A model generated the notes under the pieces. That model made no database searches, was not told the DNA's origin, and was given only the letters and a program-made list of their open reading frames with translations. From Wolbachia endosymbiont of Tyrophagus putrescentiae (GTDB taxonomy: Bacteria > Pseudomonadota > Alphaproteobacteria > Rickettsiales > Anaplasmataceae), in the NCBI GenBank assembly GCA_030441635.1, contig JAUEMM010000003.1:47884-111883 (forward strand): a DNA stretch of 64,000 bases, written 5' to 3'. The position numbers and the translations under genes are program-made. Numbering within the stretch: position 1 is the first letter of the stretch; each line of letters begins with the position of its first letter. Of the stretch, positions 29,822 through 38,883 are shown piece by piece.

Positions 29822-30329
29822 GATTCTGAGTTCGTTTTATTTTCTCTTGTAAACGTAGGATTCCATATAACAAGGCTTCGGCAGTTGGGGGACACCCGGG
29901 AACATACACATCAACTGGTACAATTCTATCACATCCACGTACTACTGAGTAAGAATAATGATAGTATCCACCACCATTAGCACAACTACCCATAGAGATT
30001 ACATACTTAGGATCTGCCATTTGGTCATATACTTTACGCATTGCAGCCGCCATTTTGTTAGTTAGTGTGCCGGCAACTATCATAACGTCCGACTGCCTTG
30101 GACTGGCACGAAACATTATTCCATATCTGTCAAGATCATAGCGACTAGATGCAGTGTGCATCATCTCTACAGCACAACATGCAAGCCCAAAGGTCATTGG
30201 CCAAAGTGAGCCAGATCTTGCCCAATTCATGACATAGTCTACAAGACTACCGAACTTAGTAATAAGAAACCCTTCTTTTTTGTAACGACCCCAATCATCC
30301 TGAGATAAAATTTGATTGCTCATACCCAC
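29814..30329 (-). CDS. nuoB: NADH-quinone oxidoreductase subunit B
   Basis: 171 residues. It carries the N2 4Fe-4S cluster next to the quinone site. The ligands are visible: tandem Cys in [11 protein letters not shown], Cys in [12 protein letters not shown] and Cys in [38 protein letters not shown] is a textbook family stretch. Overlaps nuoA by 10 bp and nuoC by 8 bp. Confidence 0.97.
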   Translation of the reverse strand: MGMSNQILSQDDWGRYKKEGFLITKFGSLVDYVMNWARSGSLWPMTFGLACCAVEMMHTASSRYDLDRYGIMFRASPRQSDVMIVAGTLTNKMAAAMRKVYDQMADPKYVISMGSCANGGGYYHYSYSVVRGCDRIVPVDVYVPGCPPTAEALLYGILRLQEKIKRTQNHG

Positions 30330-30673
30330 TCCAATGCGCCTTTACACCATTCGTATATAAAACCTACAGTGAGTATTGCAAGAAATGTCATCATAGACCA
30401 GAATCCGCCGTAGCCAATTTTGGATAACGAAACGCCCCATGGAAAGAGGAAGGCGATTTCCAGATCAAATATTATAAATAGTATTGAGACTAGATAAAAC
30501 TTAATATCAAAATTTTTTCTTGCACTTGATAAAGGATCAAATCCACATTCGTAAGCGGAAAGCTTTTCACTATCTGGTCTACTCACTGCGAGGAGCATAG
30601 GCAATGTGCCTAAAGCAAAGGACACTACAACTGCAACACAGATAAAGACTACTATAGTAAAGTATTCACTCAT
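30320..30673 (-). CDS. nuoA: NADH-quinone oxidoreductase subunit A
   Basis: 117 residues with three membrane helices. The signature [39 protein letters not shown] links helices 1 and 2 and contains the conserved Cys near the quinone channel. First of the nuoABC group, 5 bp after hinT on the same strand, so the HIT gene is likely co-transcribed. Confidence 0.96.
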   Translation of the reverse strand: MSEYFTIVVFICVAVVVSFALGTLPMLLAVSRPDSEKLSAYECGFDPLSSARKNFDIKFYLVSILFIIFDLEIAFLFPWGVSLSKIGYGGFWSMMTFLAILTVGFIYEWCKGALEWV

Positions 30674-30678
30674 ACAAA

Positions 30679-31044
30679 TTAGTTTACATGTTTTCCTAAC
30701 TTTGTACCACCTAAAATGTGCACATGAAAGTGTGGCACAACTTGCTCTCCATCTTTACCATGATTAGTGACCAGCCTATACCCTGTATCTTTTAGGCTAT
30801 ACTTATGTGCAACTTCTCTTACAACCCTAAAAAAATGAACTATTTCATCTGAGGGTGCGTTAATAATAAAATCATCATACGATACATACGGTTTTTTTGG
30901 CACTGCAAGGATATGTACAGGTGCATCAGGATACTTATCATGAAAAACTAGTACACTCTCATCATCATACACTTTCTTACAAGGCAACTTACCACTTAAT
31001 ATTTGAGCAAAGATATTATTATTATCATAATTTCCGTTGCTCAT
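30679..31044 (-). CDS. hinT: HIT family nucleotide hydrolase (HinT-like)
   Basis: 121 residues. The histidine triad is HFHVHILGG near the C-terminus; the start has [19 protein letters not shown] and [17 protein letters not shown]. HinT-type enzymes cleave AMP-lysine and related phosphoramidates and clear lysyl-adenylate by-products. It lies between a Wolbachia-type hypothetical gene (10 bp away) and nuoA (5 bp away), so all are likely one transcript. Confidence 0.93.
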   Translation of the reverse strand: MSNGNYDNNNIFAQILSGKLPCKKVYDDESVLVFHDKYPDAPVHILAVPKKPYVSYDDFIINAPSDEIVHFFRVVREVAHKYSLKDTGYRLVTNHGKDGEQVVPHFHVHILGGTKLGKHVN

Positions 31045-31054
31045 ACCCTAGTGT

Positions 31055-32128
31055 TTACACTCCTCTTCCACTGTTCTCCTCTTTGCATGAAGGAGTATGT
31101 GATGCTTTAATCACCTCACTACTAGAAATAGAAGAAGCTGCTATTTCTTTTCTATTAAAATCTATATTACTCTTACACAATATATTTTCCATTTTTTGTG
31201 TAAATACTTTTTTCTGTTGTTCTACATTTTTTCCAGTTACTTTAAGTGTTTCTGTAGATACTTGACCATTGTGATACATTTCTAGTGAGTTGGTCATATT
31301 TTCTTCCACATCTTCTGGACTGCCATTGACAACTGTTACTTCTTTAGATGATTTTCCTTGTTGTTTATCTTTTGTCTGCTTAATAGTCTCAGTAAAAGGT
31401 TGTTGTAGCACTTTCAGTTTCTCTGACGACAATTGATCGTTTTTTACTACACTTTCTGATGACTGTTGTCCACTTTTTGAAGCACATTCTTTATATAACC
31501 TTTCTCCAACACCTTTAAGCAGTCCTACATCTACATATTTCTCAAACTCTCCGCCAGTTATACTAGCTAAACCTTTTACGCCTTTATCAGCTTCTTTAAT
31601 TATTTCCCCAATAGCAAGCTTCCTTATTTCTTCTTCACTTTTTCCTACATTTTTAGAATCATCTTTTATGCCTTTAATGATTTTTCTAACATCAATTTCA
31701 ATAACTATTTTTTCTGCTCCTAAGTCAAAACGTATTTTGAGATACTCGCTATTTTCATTAAATTCTTCTATTTTTAATTTATTACTCTCATCATCTAGCT
31801 TAAACACATCACCTATCAGGACTTTCGGTACTGTGATATGTACTACACCTAAAATTTCTTTTCCATTTTCATCTTGTAGTTTTCGTACTTGAATACCAAG
31901 ATTTTTACTATCTTCTGTGAGTCTTATGGGTGAAAGATACTTTTCTTCAGGACGACCTACTGCCCTATTAAAAGCTTGTTTAGCTTCGTGTCCAATTCTA
32001 TTACTTGAATGTCCCCAATTCATTGGGTTTACAAAATATTTAGTCCCTTCAGCTATAATTTTACCGCCAGTCTTAAGTACATCAACAATCTTGCTGAAAA
32101 AAGATTTCTTCTTTATCTCTGCTCCCAT
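31055..32128 (-). CDS. Uncharacterised soluble protein, probably lineage specific
   Basis: 357 residues, no signal peptide and no membrane helix. The first 60 residues are basic and contain GTKYFVNPMNWGHSS. Residues 75-215 look globular, with alternating strands (VVHITVPKVLIGDVF, KIVIEIDVRKIIKG). The last 140 residues are low in complexity and rich in Ser, Lys, Gln and Glu, with repeated QLSSE/SSESVV-like phrases, likely disordered. No family is recognised. It leads the hinT-nuoABC transcript by position. A cytosolic protein with a disordered polar tail could be a secreted effector, but no secretion signal can be named. Confidence 0.6.
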   Translation of the reverse strand: MGAEIKKKSFFSKIVDVLKTGGKIIAEGTKYFVNPMNWGHSSNRIGHEAKQAFNRAVGRPEEKYLSPIRLTEDSKNLGIQVRKLQDENGKEILGVVHITVPKVLIGDVFKLDDESNKLKIEEFNENSEYLKIRFDLGAEKIVIEIDVRKIIKGIKDDSKNVGKSEEEIRKLAIGEIIKEADKGVKGLASITGGEFEKYVDVGLLKGVGERLYKECASKSGQQSSESVVKNDQLSSEKLKVLQQPFTETIKQTKDKQQGKSSKEVTVVNGSPEDVEENMTNSLEMYHNGQVSTETLKVTGKNVEQQKKVFTQKMENILCKSNIDFNRKEIAASSISSSEVIKASHTPSCKEENSGRGV

Positions 32129-32270
32129 AATACTTCTCCAAATATTTTTAGAATATCTACAACAGTATATCTATTATATGATCAAATTACATCAATTTCA
32201 ACTGAAATTATTTGGATTAACAAAAGATGTTTACAACTAGCGGCTAACGTGGTAAATTGAAAAAGTTTAT

Positions 32271-32342
32271 TCCTCGGTAGCTCAGTGGTAGAGCAGTTGG
32301 CTGTTAACCAATTGGTCGCTGGTTCGAATCCGGCCCGGGGAG
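32271..32342 (+). tRNA. tRNA-Asn (anticodon GTT)
   Basis: 72 bases that fold as a cloverleaf. The acceptor arms TCCTCGG (32271-32277) and CCGGGGA (32335-32341) pair with one G-U. The D-arm contains the TAGCTCAGTGGTAGAGC consensus, and the anticodon loop CTGTTAA puts GTT at 32303-32305. The T-arm has GGTTCGAATCC. CCA is not encoded; a GC follows the acceptor stem. Confidence 0.95.
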
Positions 32343-32370
32343 CTTTTTCCGGTGTTTAGTAGTGTAACTT

Positions 32371-33855
32371 ATGAGCGCTAATTCTGTTGTCTTATGTATA
32401 CTGGATGGCTGGGGAATTGGAAAAAGTAATAAATATAATGCTATTAATAATGTAAATCCACCTTGCTGGAGGTATATCAATTCATACTATTCAAAGTGTA
32501 GCTTGTCAGCTTGTGGTGTTGATGTTGGACTACCTGATGGCCAAATAGGTAACTCAGAAGTTGGTCATATGAACATTGGCAGCGGAAGAGTGGTAATGCA
32601 AAGTCTGGAGCGCATTAACCAAGCAATTGGAACAGTAGAAAATAATCAAAATCTAAAAAGTTTTATTGAGAATCTAAAGAAAAGGAATGGTACATGCCAT
32701 ATACTGGGCCTAGTGTCTGACGGGGGTGTTCATTCACATCAGAAGCATATTTCAACTTTGGCAGAAAAAATATCGCAGCAAGGAGTGAATGTAGTTATAC
32801 ACGCTTTTCTTGATGGCAGAGATACGCCTCCTAATTCAGCGAAGAAATGCATCCAAGAATTCAAAAGTGAAGCAAAAATTGTTACCGTTTCCGGACGTTA
32901 CTACGCTATGGATCGGGATAATAGATGGGAAAGGACAGTAAAAGCTTATGAAGCAATCGCTTTTGCAAATGCACCTCGCTGTGATAATATTATGTCGTTA
33001 ATTGATGAGAATTATCGCAGCAATATAACCGATGAGTTTATTAAACCAACAGTTGTGGGTGATTACCAAGGCATAAAGCCAGAGGATGGAGTGTTGGTAG
33101 CTAATTTTCGAGCTGATCGAGTTATACAGCTAGCCAATATTCTTCTAGGTAAAGCTGACTATAATAAAACAGCGGAGTTTTCTGCAATTTTAGGAATGAT
33201 GCAATATAGCGTGGATTTGGAAATTCCTTATCTTTTTGCTCCCACTTGTTTTTCTAATACTTTAGGTCAGGTTATATCAGATAATGGATTCAGGCAGTTG
33301 CGTGTTGCTGAAACTGAGAAATATGCGCATGTAACTTTCTTTTTCAATTGTGGGAGAGAAGAACCCTTTGCTGGTGAAGAGAGAATTCTCATACCTTCAC
33401 CAAAAGTTAAGACTTATGATCTTCAGCCGGAAATGTCAGCTCCTGAACTAACTGAAGTGCTTGTGAAAAAAATTTATTCTCAAGATTTTGCGCTGATAGT
33501 TGTGAATTACGCTAATCCTGATATGGTAGGGCACACAGGAAATATGAAGGCGGCTGAACAAGCAGTGTTAGCTGTTGATAGTTGTCTTGCAAAGGTATTA
33601 GAAGCTGTAGAGAAGGTAAACAATACTGTGCTAATTGTTACTGCAGATCACGGTAATGTTGAGTGTATGTTTGATGAGGAAAATAATGTGCCGCACACAG
33701 CACATACCTTAAATAAAGTGCCGTTTATTATCTCTCGTAAAAATCTAAAATTAAAAGATGGAAGATTGTGTGATATTGCTCCCACTGTGCTACAATTACT
33801 CGGTATAGAAAAACCACATGAAATGACGGGTCATTCATTAAATGAGCAAAATTAG
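32371..33855 (+). CDS. gpmI: 2,3-bisphosphoglycerate-independent phosphoglycerate mutase
   Basis: 494 residues. It interconverts 3- and 2-phosphoglycerate with two Mn ions. Metal and catalytic motifs: [10 protein letters not shown] at the start, [15 protein letters not shown] holding the phosphoserine (NSEVGH), [29 protein letters not shown], and the late [12 protein letters not shown] and TADHGNVE. It works mostly gluconeogenically in Wolbachia. The next gene begins 14 bp before its stop. Confidence 0.97.
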   Translation: MSANSVVLCILDGWGIGKSNKYNAINNVNPPCWRYINSYYSKCSLSACGVDVGLPDGQIGNSEVGHMNIGSGRVVMQSLERINQAIGTVENNQNLKSFIENLKKRNGTCHILGLVSDGGVHSHQKHISTLAEKISQQGVNVVIHAFLDGRDTPPNSAKKCIQEFKSEAKIVTVSGRYYAMDRDNRWERTVKAYEAIAFANAPRCDNIMSLIDENYRSNITDEFIKPTVVGDYQGIKPEDGVLVANFRADRVIQLANILLGKADYNKTAEFSAILGMMQYSVDLEIPYLFAPTCFSNTLGQVISDNGFRQLRVAETEKYAHVTFFFNCGREEPFAGEERILIPSPKVKTYDLQPEMSAPELTEVLVKKIYSQDFALIVVNYANPDMVGHTGNMKAAEQAVLAVDSCLAKVLEAVEKVNNTVLIVTADHGNVECMFDEENNVPHTAHTLNKVPFIISRKNLKLKDGRLCDIAPTVLQLLGIEKPHEMTGHSLNEQN

Positions 33856-34537
33856 GCTTTATATTGAAGAAGCTTTATCACAGGGTGCTAGCTTGATACT
33901 AAATTCGCAGCAAAGTCACTACATCCAAAATGTTATGCGGCTTGGGAAGCACAGCAATGTTTTTCTTTTTAATGGAAAAGACGGGGAGTGGTTAGGGGAA
34001 ATTGTTAGCTTATCACGCAAATCTGTCCAAATTAAATTGAAAAAATGCATTAAAGAGCAGCAACATGAAGAAGGTTTATACTTGTACTGCGCTATTGTCA
34101 AAAATACTGCTCTGAGTAACGTAATAAGGCAAGCAACAGAAATGGGAGTGACTTGTATTCAATTTATTTTGACAAAGCATACTGTAGTAAGAAATGTTAA
34201 CCTTGAGAGAGCAAAATTACAGGCGATTGAAGCGGCAGAACAATGTGAGAGAATAAGTATACCGGAAATTTTGCCCCCTATTGATTTCTGTGACTTACCG
34301 CATCTTCAGGATAAAGATTTTATTTTGTGTGATAAAACAGGAAGCAGTACTAAAATTTTGAGAGATCAAAAAAATGCGGCTCTTATTATTGGCCCTGAAG
34401 GTGGTTTCTCAGAAGATGAGCTTGATTTTGCTGACAAATTTTGCAAAAAGCTAAACTTGGGAAAAAGAACTCTCAGGGTTGATACTGCTGTTGTTGCTGC
34501 GTTAGCCTATTTAGAAACGAGTACCAGAGAGTATTGA
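33842..34537 (+). CDS. rsmE: 16S rRNA (uracil-1498-N3)-methyltransferase RsmE
   Basis: 231 residues. A PUA-like N-terminal domain is followed by a SPOUT methyltransferase knot. Recognised motifs are [57 protein letters not shown] and the SAM-binding [12 protein letters not shown] with [12 protein letters not shown]. It overlaps gpmI by 14 bp and is convergent with infC, with 31 bp of shared 3' sequence. Confidence 0.94.
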   Translation: MSKIRLYIEEALSQGASLILNSQQSHYIQNVMRLGKHSNVFLFNGKDGEWLGEIVSLSRKSVQIKLKKCIKEQQHEEGLYLYCAIVKNTALSNVIRQATEMGVTCIQFILTKHTVVRNVNLERAKLQAIEAAEQCERISIPEILPPIDFCDLPHLQDKDFILCDKTGSSTKILRDQKNAALIIGPEGGFSEDELDFADKFCKKLNLGKRTLRVDTAVVAALAYLETSTREY

Positions 34538-35016
34538 TTACCTTCTCTTCTAGGTGCTGATTCCACCTTTACTATGTCTTCTGTATCCTTAATAAGCCGC
34601 TCTAATTTTTCCAAGCCAACTTCTGTATGTATGAGCTCTCTGCCTCTAAACCTCATCGTCACTTTCACTTTGTGTCCATGTGTTATGAAGTCTTTTGTTT
34701 GACGTAACTTTGTTCCATAATCATGGTCACTGATGTTAGGCCCTATCTTTACTTCTTTAATAGTTAATGTTTTCTGTTTTTTTCTTGCCTCGTTTGCTTT
34801 CTTTTTTGCGTCGTATTTTTGCTTACTATAATCTAAGATCTTGCACACTGGAGGAGTAGAATCAGGTGAAACTTCAACCAAATCCAGTCCTACATTCTGT
34901 GCAGCCTCTAAAGCCTGTTTTATTGGTACAATACCGACCATTTCACCGTTGTGATCAACTAAACGTACCATTTTAGCTGTAATAGATTCATTTACTTTAT
35001 TTTTCTTAACTTGCAA
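34507..35016 (-). CDS. infC: Translation initiation factor IF-3
   Basis: 169 residues from a TTG start at 35016, preceded by AAGGAG with a 6 bp spacing; no ATG or GTG lies nearby in frame. IF-3 screens initiator tRNA and start codons on the 30S subunit. The N-domain has [16 protein letters not shown] and [20 protein letters not shown]; the C-domain has IKLRPNIxDHDY-like text ([17 protein letters not shown]) and [15 protein letters not shown]-3 itself rejects non-AUG starts, and E. coli infC uses AUU for autoregulation, so a TTG start may serve the same purpose. The gene starts 11 bp inside thrS. Confidence 0.95.
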   Translation of the reverse strand: MQVKKNKVNESITAKMVRLVDHNGEMVGIVPIKQALEAAQNVGLDLVEVSPDSTPPVCKILDYSKQKYDAKKKANEARKKQKTLTIKEVKIGPNISDHDYGTKLRQTKDFITHGHKVKVTMRFRGRELIHTEVGLEKLERLIKDTEDIVKVESAPRREGNQYSLVLVSK

Positions 35017-36904
35017 ACTTTACTCCTTTATTTAATAGTAACTCAACTGCTTTTTCAAAAGGAAGCAACTCCTGTTTTTCTGATCCTAGGTACCTAATTG
35101 ACACTGCTCTGCTAGTAACCTCATTTTTACCTATGACCCATAATATAGGTACCTTATGTGAACTATGCAAGCGTATCTTGTAATTAATTTTTTCATTGGT
35201 TAAATCAATTTTAGCTCTTACGCCATGTTTTTTTAGAGCATTATATATTTCTGCTGCATATTCATCAGCTTCATTGGTGATAGTAAGAATGGCAATTTGT
35301 GTTGGAGCAAGCCACAGTGGAAATTTGCCAGCATAATGTTCTATCAAAATTCCAATAAAACGCTCAAAGGTCCCAAGAATTGCTCTATGTAACATAACGG
35401 TGTGATGCTTTTGTCCATCAGCACCTATATAGAAAGCTCCCAACCGCTCTGGTAGGATAAAATCAACTTGCAAAGTACCACATTGCCAACTTCTTCCAAT
35501 TGCATCCTTTAAAACGAACTCCAATTTAGGACCATAAAATGCACCTTCGCCAGGGTTGAGTTCATAATCTAAACCAACGGTTTTAACAGCTTCAAGCAAC
35601 GATTTTTCAGCTTCATCCCACACCGCATCTGTACCCGCTCTAACGTTAGGTCTGTCTGAGAATTTTACAGAAATTTCGCTGAACCCAAGTTCTGAGTATA
35701 CTTCTTTTAAAAGATTACAGAACCTTAGGGTTTCAGAAGTGACTTGCTCTTTAGTACAAAAAATGTGTGCATCATCCTGAGTAAATCCGCGGACACGCAT
35801 AAGCCCGTGCAATGAGCCAGAGCTCTCATTCCGATGACACATACCAAATTCTGCCATACGTATAGGTAAATCACGGTAGCTCCTGGTGCAAGAATTGAAA
35901 ATCTGCACATGACAAGGGCAATTCATGGGTTTTATTGCTATTTCAGACTCGTCAACAACAAACATATTTTCACGAAACTTATCCCAATGCCCAGACTTTT
36001 CCCACAATTCTTTGTTCACCAGAATGGGGGTTTTTACCTCAGAATAGCCATTATTTATCAACTTTCTCCTAATGTAAGATTCAAGTATGCGATACAAAGT
36101 ATATCCTTGCTCATGCCAGAAAATCTGTCCCACCGCTTCTTCCTGAATGTGGAATAAATCCATATCTTTAGCAATTTTGCGATGATCACGTTTTTCTGCT
36201 TCTTCTAGACGCTTTAGGTATTCGTTTAAATCATCCTTATTTCCCCATGCTGTGCCATATATTCTCTGTAGCATTGGTCCTTTTGAGTCACCGCGCCAGT
36301 ATGCTCCAGCTACTTTCATAAGTTTAAAGGCTTTTACTTTACCAGTTGACGGTGAATGTGGACCGCGGCACAAGTCAATAAAATCACCTTGCTTATAGAC
36401 AGTAAGATTTTCACTTTCTGATATGGAAGAGATGATCTCCACTTTATATTTTTCACCTATACTGTTAAAAAAATCAATCGCTTGACTACGACTCCAAACC
36501 TCTCGAACAAATTTGTGGTTATTTTTTATAATTTCCTTCATCTTTTTTTCTATTGCTACCAAATCATCTGTAGTAGAAGCTCGATCTGTAGCAAAATCAT
36601 AGTAAAAGCCATCTTGGATTGTAGGGCCAATAGTGACCTGAATAGCTGGGAATAGTTCCTTTACTGCTTGTGCCATGATATGAGCAGCATCATGCCGAAT
36701 AATATCTAACCCTACCTCATCGCTTGCTCTTATTACCTCTATTTCAGCATCAAATTCAATTTCACGTGAGAGATCGTACAATTCACCATTCACCTTTAAT
36801 GCAATTGCTTCCTTTAAGACTTCTGGCTGTAGTATATCAAAGCCTGTAACTTTATTATTATATTCTATGGTTCGTTTTTCAGTTAGAAAAGTAATTTTGA
36901 TCAT
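35006..36904 (-). CDS. thrS: Threonyl-tRNA synthetase
   Basis: 632 residues from the ATG at 36904; the frame is open 20 codons upstream, but the TGS domain begins MIKITFLT. Domains in order: TGS (1-60), the editing-type second additional domain with [16 protein letters not shown] and the Cys/His zinc-like residues of [15 protein letters not shown], then the class II core with [10 protein letters not shown] (zinc Cys), [14 protein letters not shown] (motif 2) and a C-terminal anticodon domain. The end of the gene carries the ribosome binding site and start of infC. Confidence 0.97.
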   Translation of the reverse strand: MIKITFLTEKRTIEYNNKVTGFDILQPEVLKEAIALKVNGELYDLSREIEFDAEIEVIRASDEVGLDIIRHDAAHIMAQAVKELFPAIQVTIGPTIQDGFYYDFATDRASTTDDLVAIEKKMKEIIKNNHKFVREVWSRSQAIDFFNSIGEKYKVEIISSISESENLTVYKQGDFIDLCRGPHSPSTGKVKAFKLMKVAGAYWRGDSKGPMLQRIYGTAWGNKDDLNEYLKRLEEAEKRDHRKIAKDMDLFHIQEEAVGQIFWHEQGYTLYRILESYIRRKLINNGYSEVKTPILVNKELWEKSGHWDKFRENMFVVDESEIAIKPMNCPCHVQIFNSCTRSYRDLPIRMAEFGMCHRNESSGSLHGLMRVRGFTQDDAHIFCTKEQVTSETLRFCNLLKEVYSELGFSEISVKFSDRPNVRAGTDAVWDEAEKSLLEAVKTVGLDYELNPGEGAFYGPKLEFVLKDAIGRSWQCGTLQVDFILPERLGAFYIGADGQKHHTVMLHRAILGTFERFIGILIEHYAGKFPLWLAPTQIAILTITNEADEYAAEIYNALKKHGVRAKIDLTNEKINYKIRLHSSHKVPILWVIGKNEVTSRAVSIRYLGSEKQELLPFEKAVELLLNKGVKFAS

Positions 36905-36912
36905 TAATCTTA

Positions 36913-37395
36913 TTAATAATAAGGTCCGTTCTTTTTTAATCTGAGTGCAATTGCATTCTCCCAAATTTCACCATTTTGCAAAAGCTTTTCTTTATTATAT
37001 ATTAGTTCCTCTCTCGTTTCTGTTGCAAATTCAAAATTTGGACCTTCTACAATCGCATCAACAGGGCACGCCTCCTGGCAGAGTCCACAGTATATACATT
37101 TCATCATGTCAATATCATAGCGTGTAGTGCGTCGACTGCCGTCTTCTCTTTCTTCTGCTTCTATAACAATTGCTTGAGCAGGGCAGATGGCTTCGCATAG
37201 CTTACATGCTATGCATCTTTCTTCGCCGTTTGGATATCTACGTAATGCGTGTTCACCACGAAACCTAGTGCTCAATGGCCCTTTTTCCATAGGATAATTT
37301 AAAGTAACTTTGGGTTTAAACATATACTTCAGTGTAATCGCAAAACCTTTAATTAACTCTACAAAAAACCAATAGAAAGTTAGCTTTTTTAACAT
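36913..37395 (-). CDS. nuoI: NADH-quinone oxidoreductase subunit I
   Basis: 160 residues. Two ferredoxin-type motifs, [12 protein letters not shown] and [12 protein letters not shown], bind clusters N6a and N6b in the peripheral arm of complex I. The N-terminal amphipathic helix and [17 protein letters not shown] are typical. It ends 8 bp before the thrS start, so both may share a transcript. It is split from the nuoABC cluster, as in other Rickettsiales. Confidence 0.97.
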   Translation of the reverse strand: MLKKLTFYWFFVELIKGFAITLKYMFKPKVTLNYPMEKGPLSTRFRGEHALRRYPNGEERCIACKLCEAICPAQAIVIEAEEREDGSRRTTRYDIDMMKCIYCGLCQEACPVDAIVEGPNFEFATETREELIYNKEKLLQNGEIWENAIALRLKKNGPYY

Positions 37396-37586
37396 AAAAG
37401 CATTTAAGACCTATAATAAATTAAGTGTATGCCATATTATGAGTTTTTAAAAGAAATTTTTCTTGATACTATTCGATACCTAAACTGGAGTTAGATAGGG
37501 CATTAAGCGATTGTACAAAATGGCAATCCTACATTTAGATTATTTCCCTTCTCAATTTTTTTTGTGAGGATGCCCTGCAACGCTCA

Positions 37587-38822
37587 TTAGTGTATATCCT
37601 TTTTCTTAATCTGGCATATAGCAACCAGTCCAATTAGTGCACAGAAAATCATGTAGAAACTAGCTGAAGTTTGTTGCCCTGTGATTTTAATAATGGTGGT
37701 GCATAGAAATGGTGCTAGACCGCCGAAAAATCCAGCGGCTATGTTTCGTGATATACTAAACCCACTGTACCGAACTCTGGTTGGGAATAGTTCACACATA
37801 AGTGCACTTACTGGGCCAAGAGATGCAGCTATAGGAACAATAAAGAGTGCATGTGCTGTGATGATAAGTAGGTAATCATCACTCAATAGCATTTTAAAGA
37901 CTGGGTAGCTTACTATCACAAAAGCTATAAATGCATATTTCATAACTTTTTTTCTGTCTGTTTTATCAGAGAGTATTGCAAAAAGTAACGTTAGTCCTCC
38001 TAATGCAGTTTGGCTTAGTATTTCTATTACATGAGCACTAATTTTAGAAATGCTTTCTGTAAAAACACTAAAGAATATTAGATATATATAGAGAGATGAA
38101 TTTTCAACTATGTCAATGCCTGTTGAGATTAAAAAAGGTCTTTTGTAGTTATTCAATAATTCTTTTAGTGGTAACTGAGATGGATTTTTTTGTTTGCTGT
38201 ATTCAGGGCTTTCATCAAGTATATATCTCATGTATATGCTAATTAAGCCCATTATTAAACTGAGAATAAAAGGTAATCTCCATCCCCAAGATTCAAAATC
38301 TGTAGTTTTTTTGCATATTAACACTGCTATGAGACTTAATATTGATCCGAAAACTGCACTTAATACCTCAATGCTTCCAAAGAATCCTCTTCTACTTTTA
38401 GGAGCGTGTTCTATCAAAAAAGGAGCATTTCCTGCTTCTCCTCCAAGAGATATTCCCTGCAATAATCTAAGAAAAACCACCAATATTGATGCAAAAATTC
38501 CAATGCTTTGATAACTTGGAACAAAAGCGATTAGAACTGTAGATAGTGTCATAAATATGATAGAGAGCAATAAAGCAACTCTTCTCCCGTATTTATCTCC
38601 AATGTGACCAAATATGGCAGCACCTATTGGTCTCATAAGAAAACCTACAGCAAATACTCCAAACGCTTTCAGCATGCTTGTTAAAGAGTCATCATCTGGA
38701 AAAAATACACTTCCAATAATATTTATCAGATGACCAAAAAGCATATGGTCGTACCATAACAAAGTATTGCAAACCAGACCTGAAAACATTACTTTTGTTA
38801 TTTTCTTGTAATTTTGCCTCAT
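37587..38822 (-). CDS. MFS transporter, metabolite:H+ symporter (ProP-like) type
   Basis: 411 residues with 12 predicted helices. Family marks: NTLLWYDHMLFGHL in helix 1, MRPIGAAIFGHIGDKYGRR (the MFS loop 2-3 motif), RLLQGISLGGEAGNAPFLIEHAPKSRRGFFGS in helix 4-5, and FPTRVRYSGFSISRNIAAGFFGGLAPF in the C-half. MHS members take up proline, betaine, citrate or ketoglutarate with protons. Proline would fit the putA catabolism, but the substrate cannot be read from sequence. It is preceded by a 61 bp gap to clpA on the same strand. Confidence 0.88.
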   Translation of the reverse strand: MRQNYKKITKVMFSGLVCNTLLWYDHMLFGHLINIIGSVFFPDDDSLTSMLKAFGVFAVGFLMRPIGAAIFGHIGDKYGRRVALLLSIIFMTLSTVLIAFVPSYQSIGIFASILVVFLRLLQGISLGGEAGNAPFLIEHAPKSRRGFFGSIEVLSAVFGSILSLIAVLICKKTTDFESWGWRLPFILSLIMGLISIYMRYILDESPEYSKQKNPSQLPLKELLNNYKRPFLISTGIDIVENSSLYIYLIFFSVFTESISKISAHVIEILSQTALGGLTLLFAILSDKTDRKKVMKYAFIAFVIVSYPVFKMLLSDDYLLIITAHALFIVPIAASLGPVSALMCELFPTRVRYSGFSISRNIAAGFFGGLAPFLCTTIIKITGQQTSASFYMIFCALIGLVAICQIKKKDIH

Positions 38823-38883
38823 AGTTGTTTAATATTCTATTGCAGTATCATAACAAGAATAAGTTGTTCGTTAAAAATAATTT

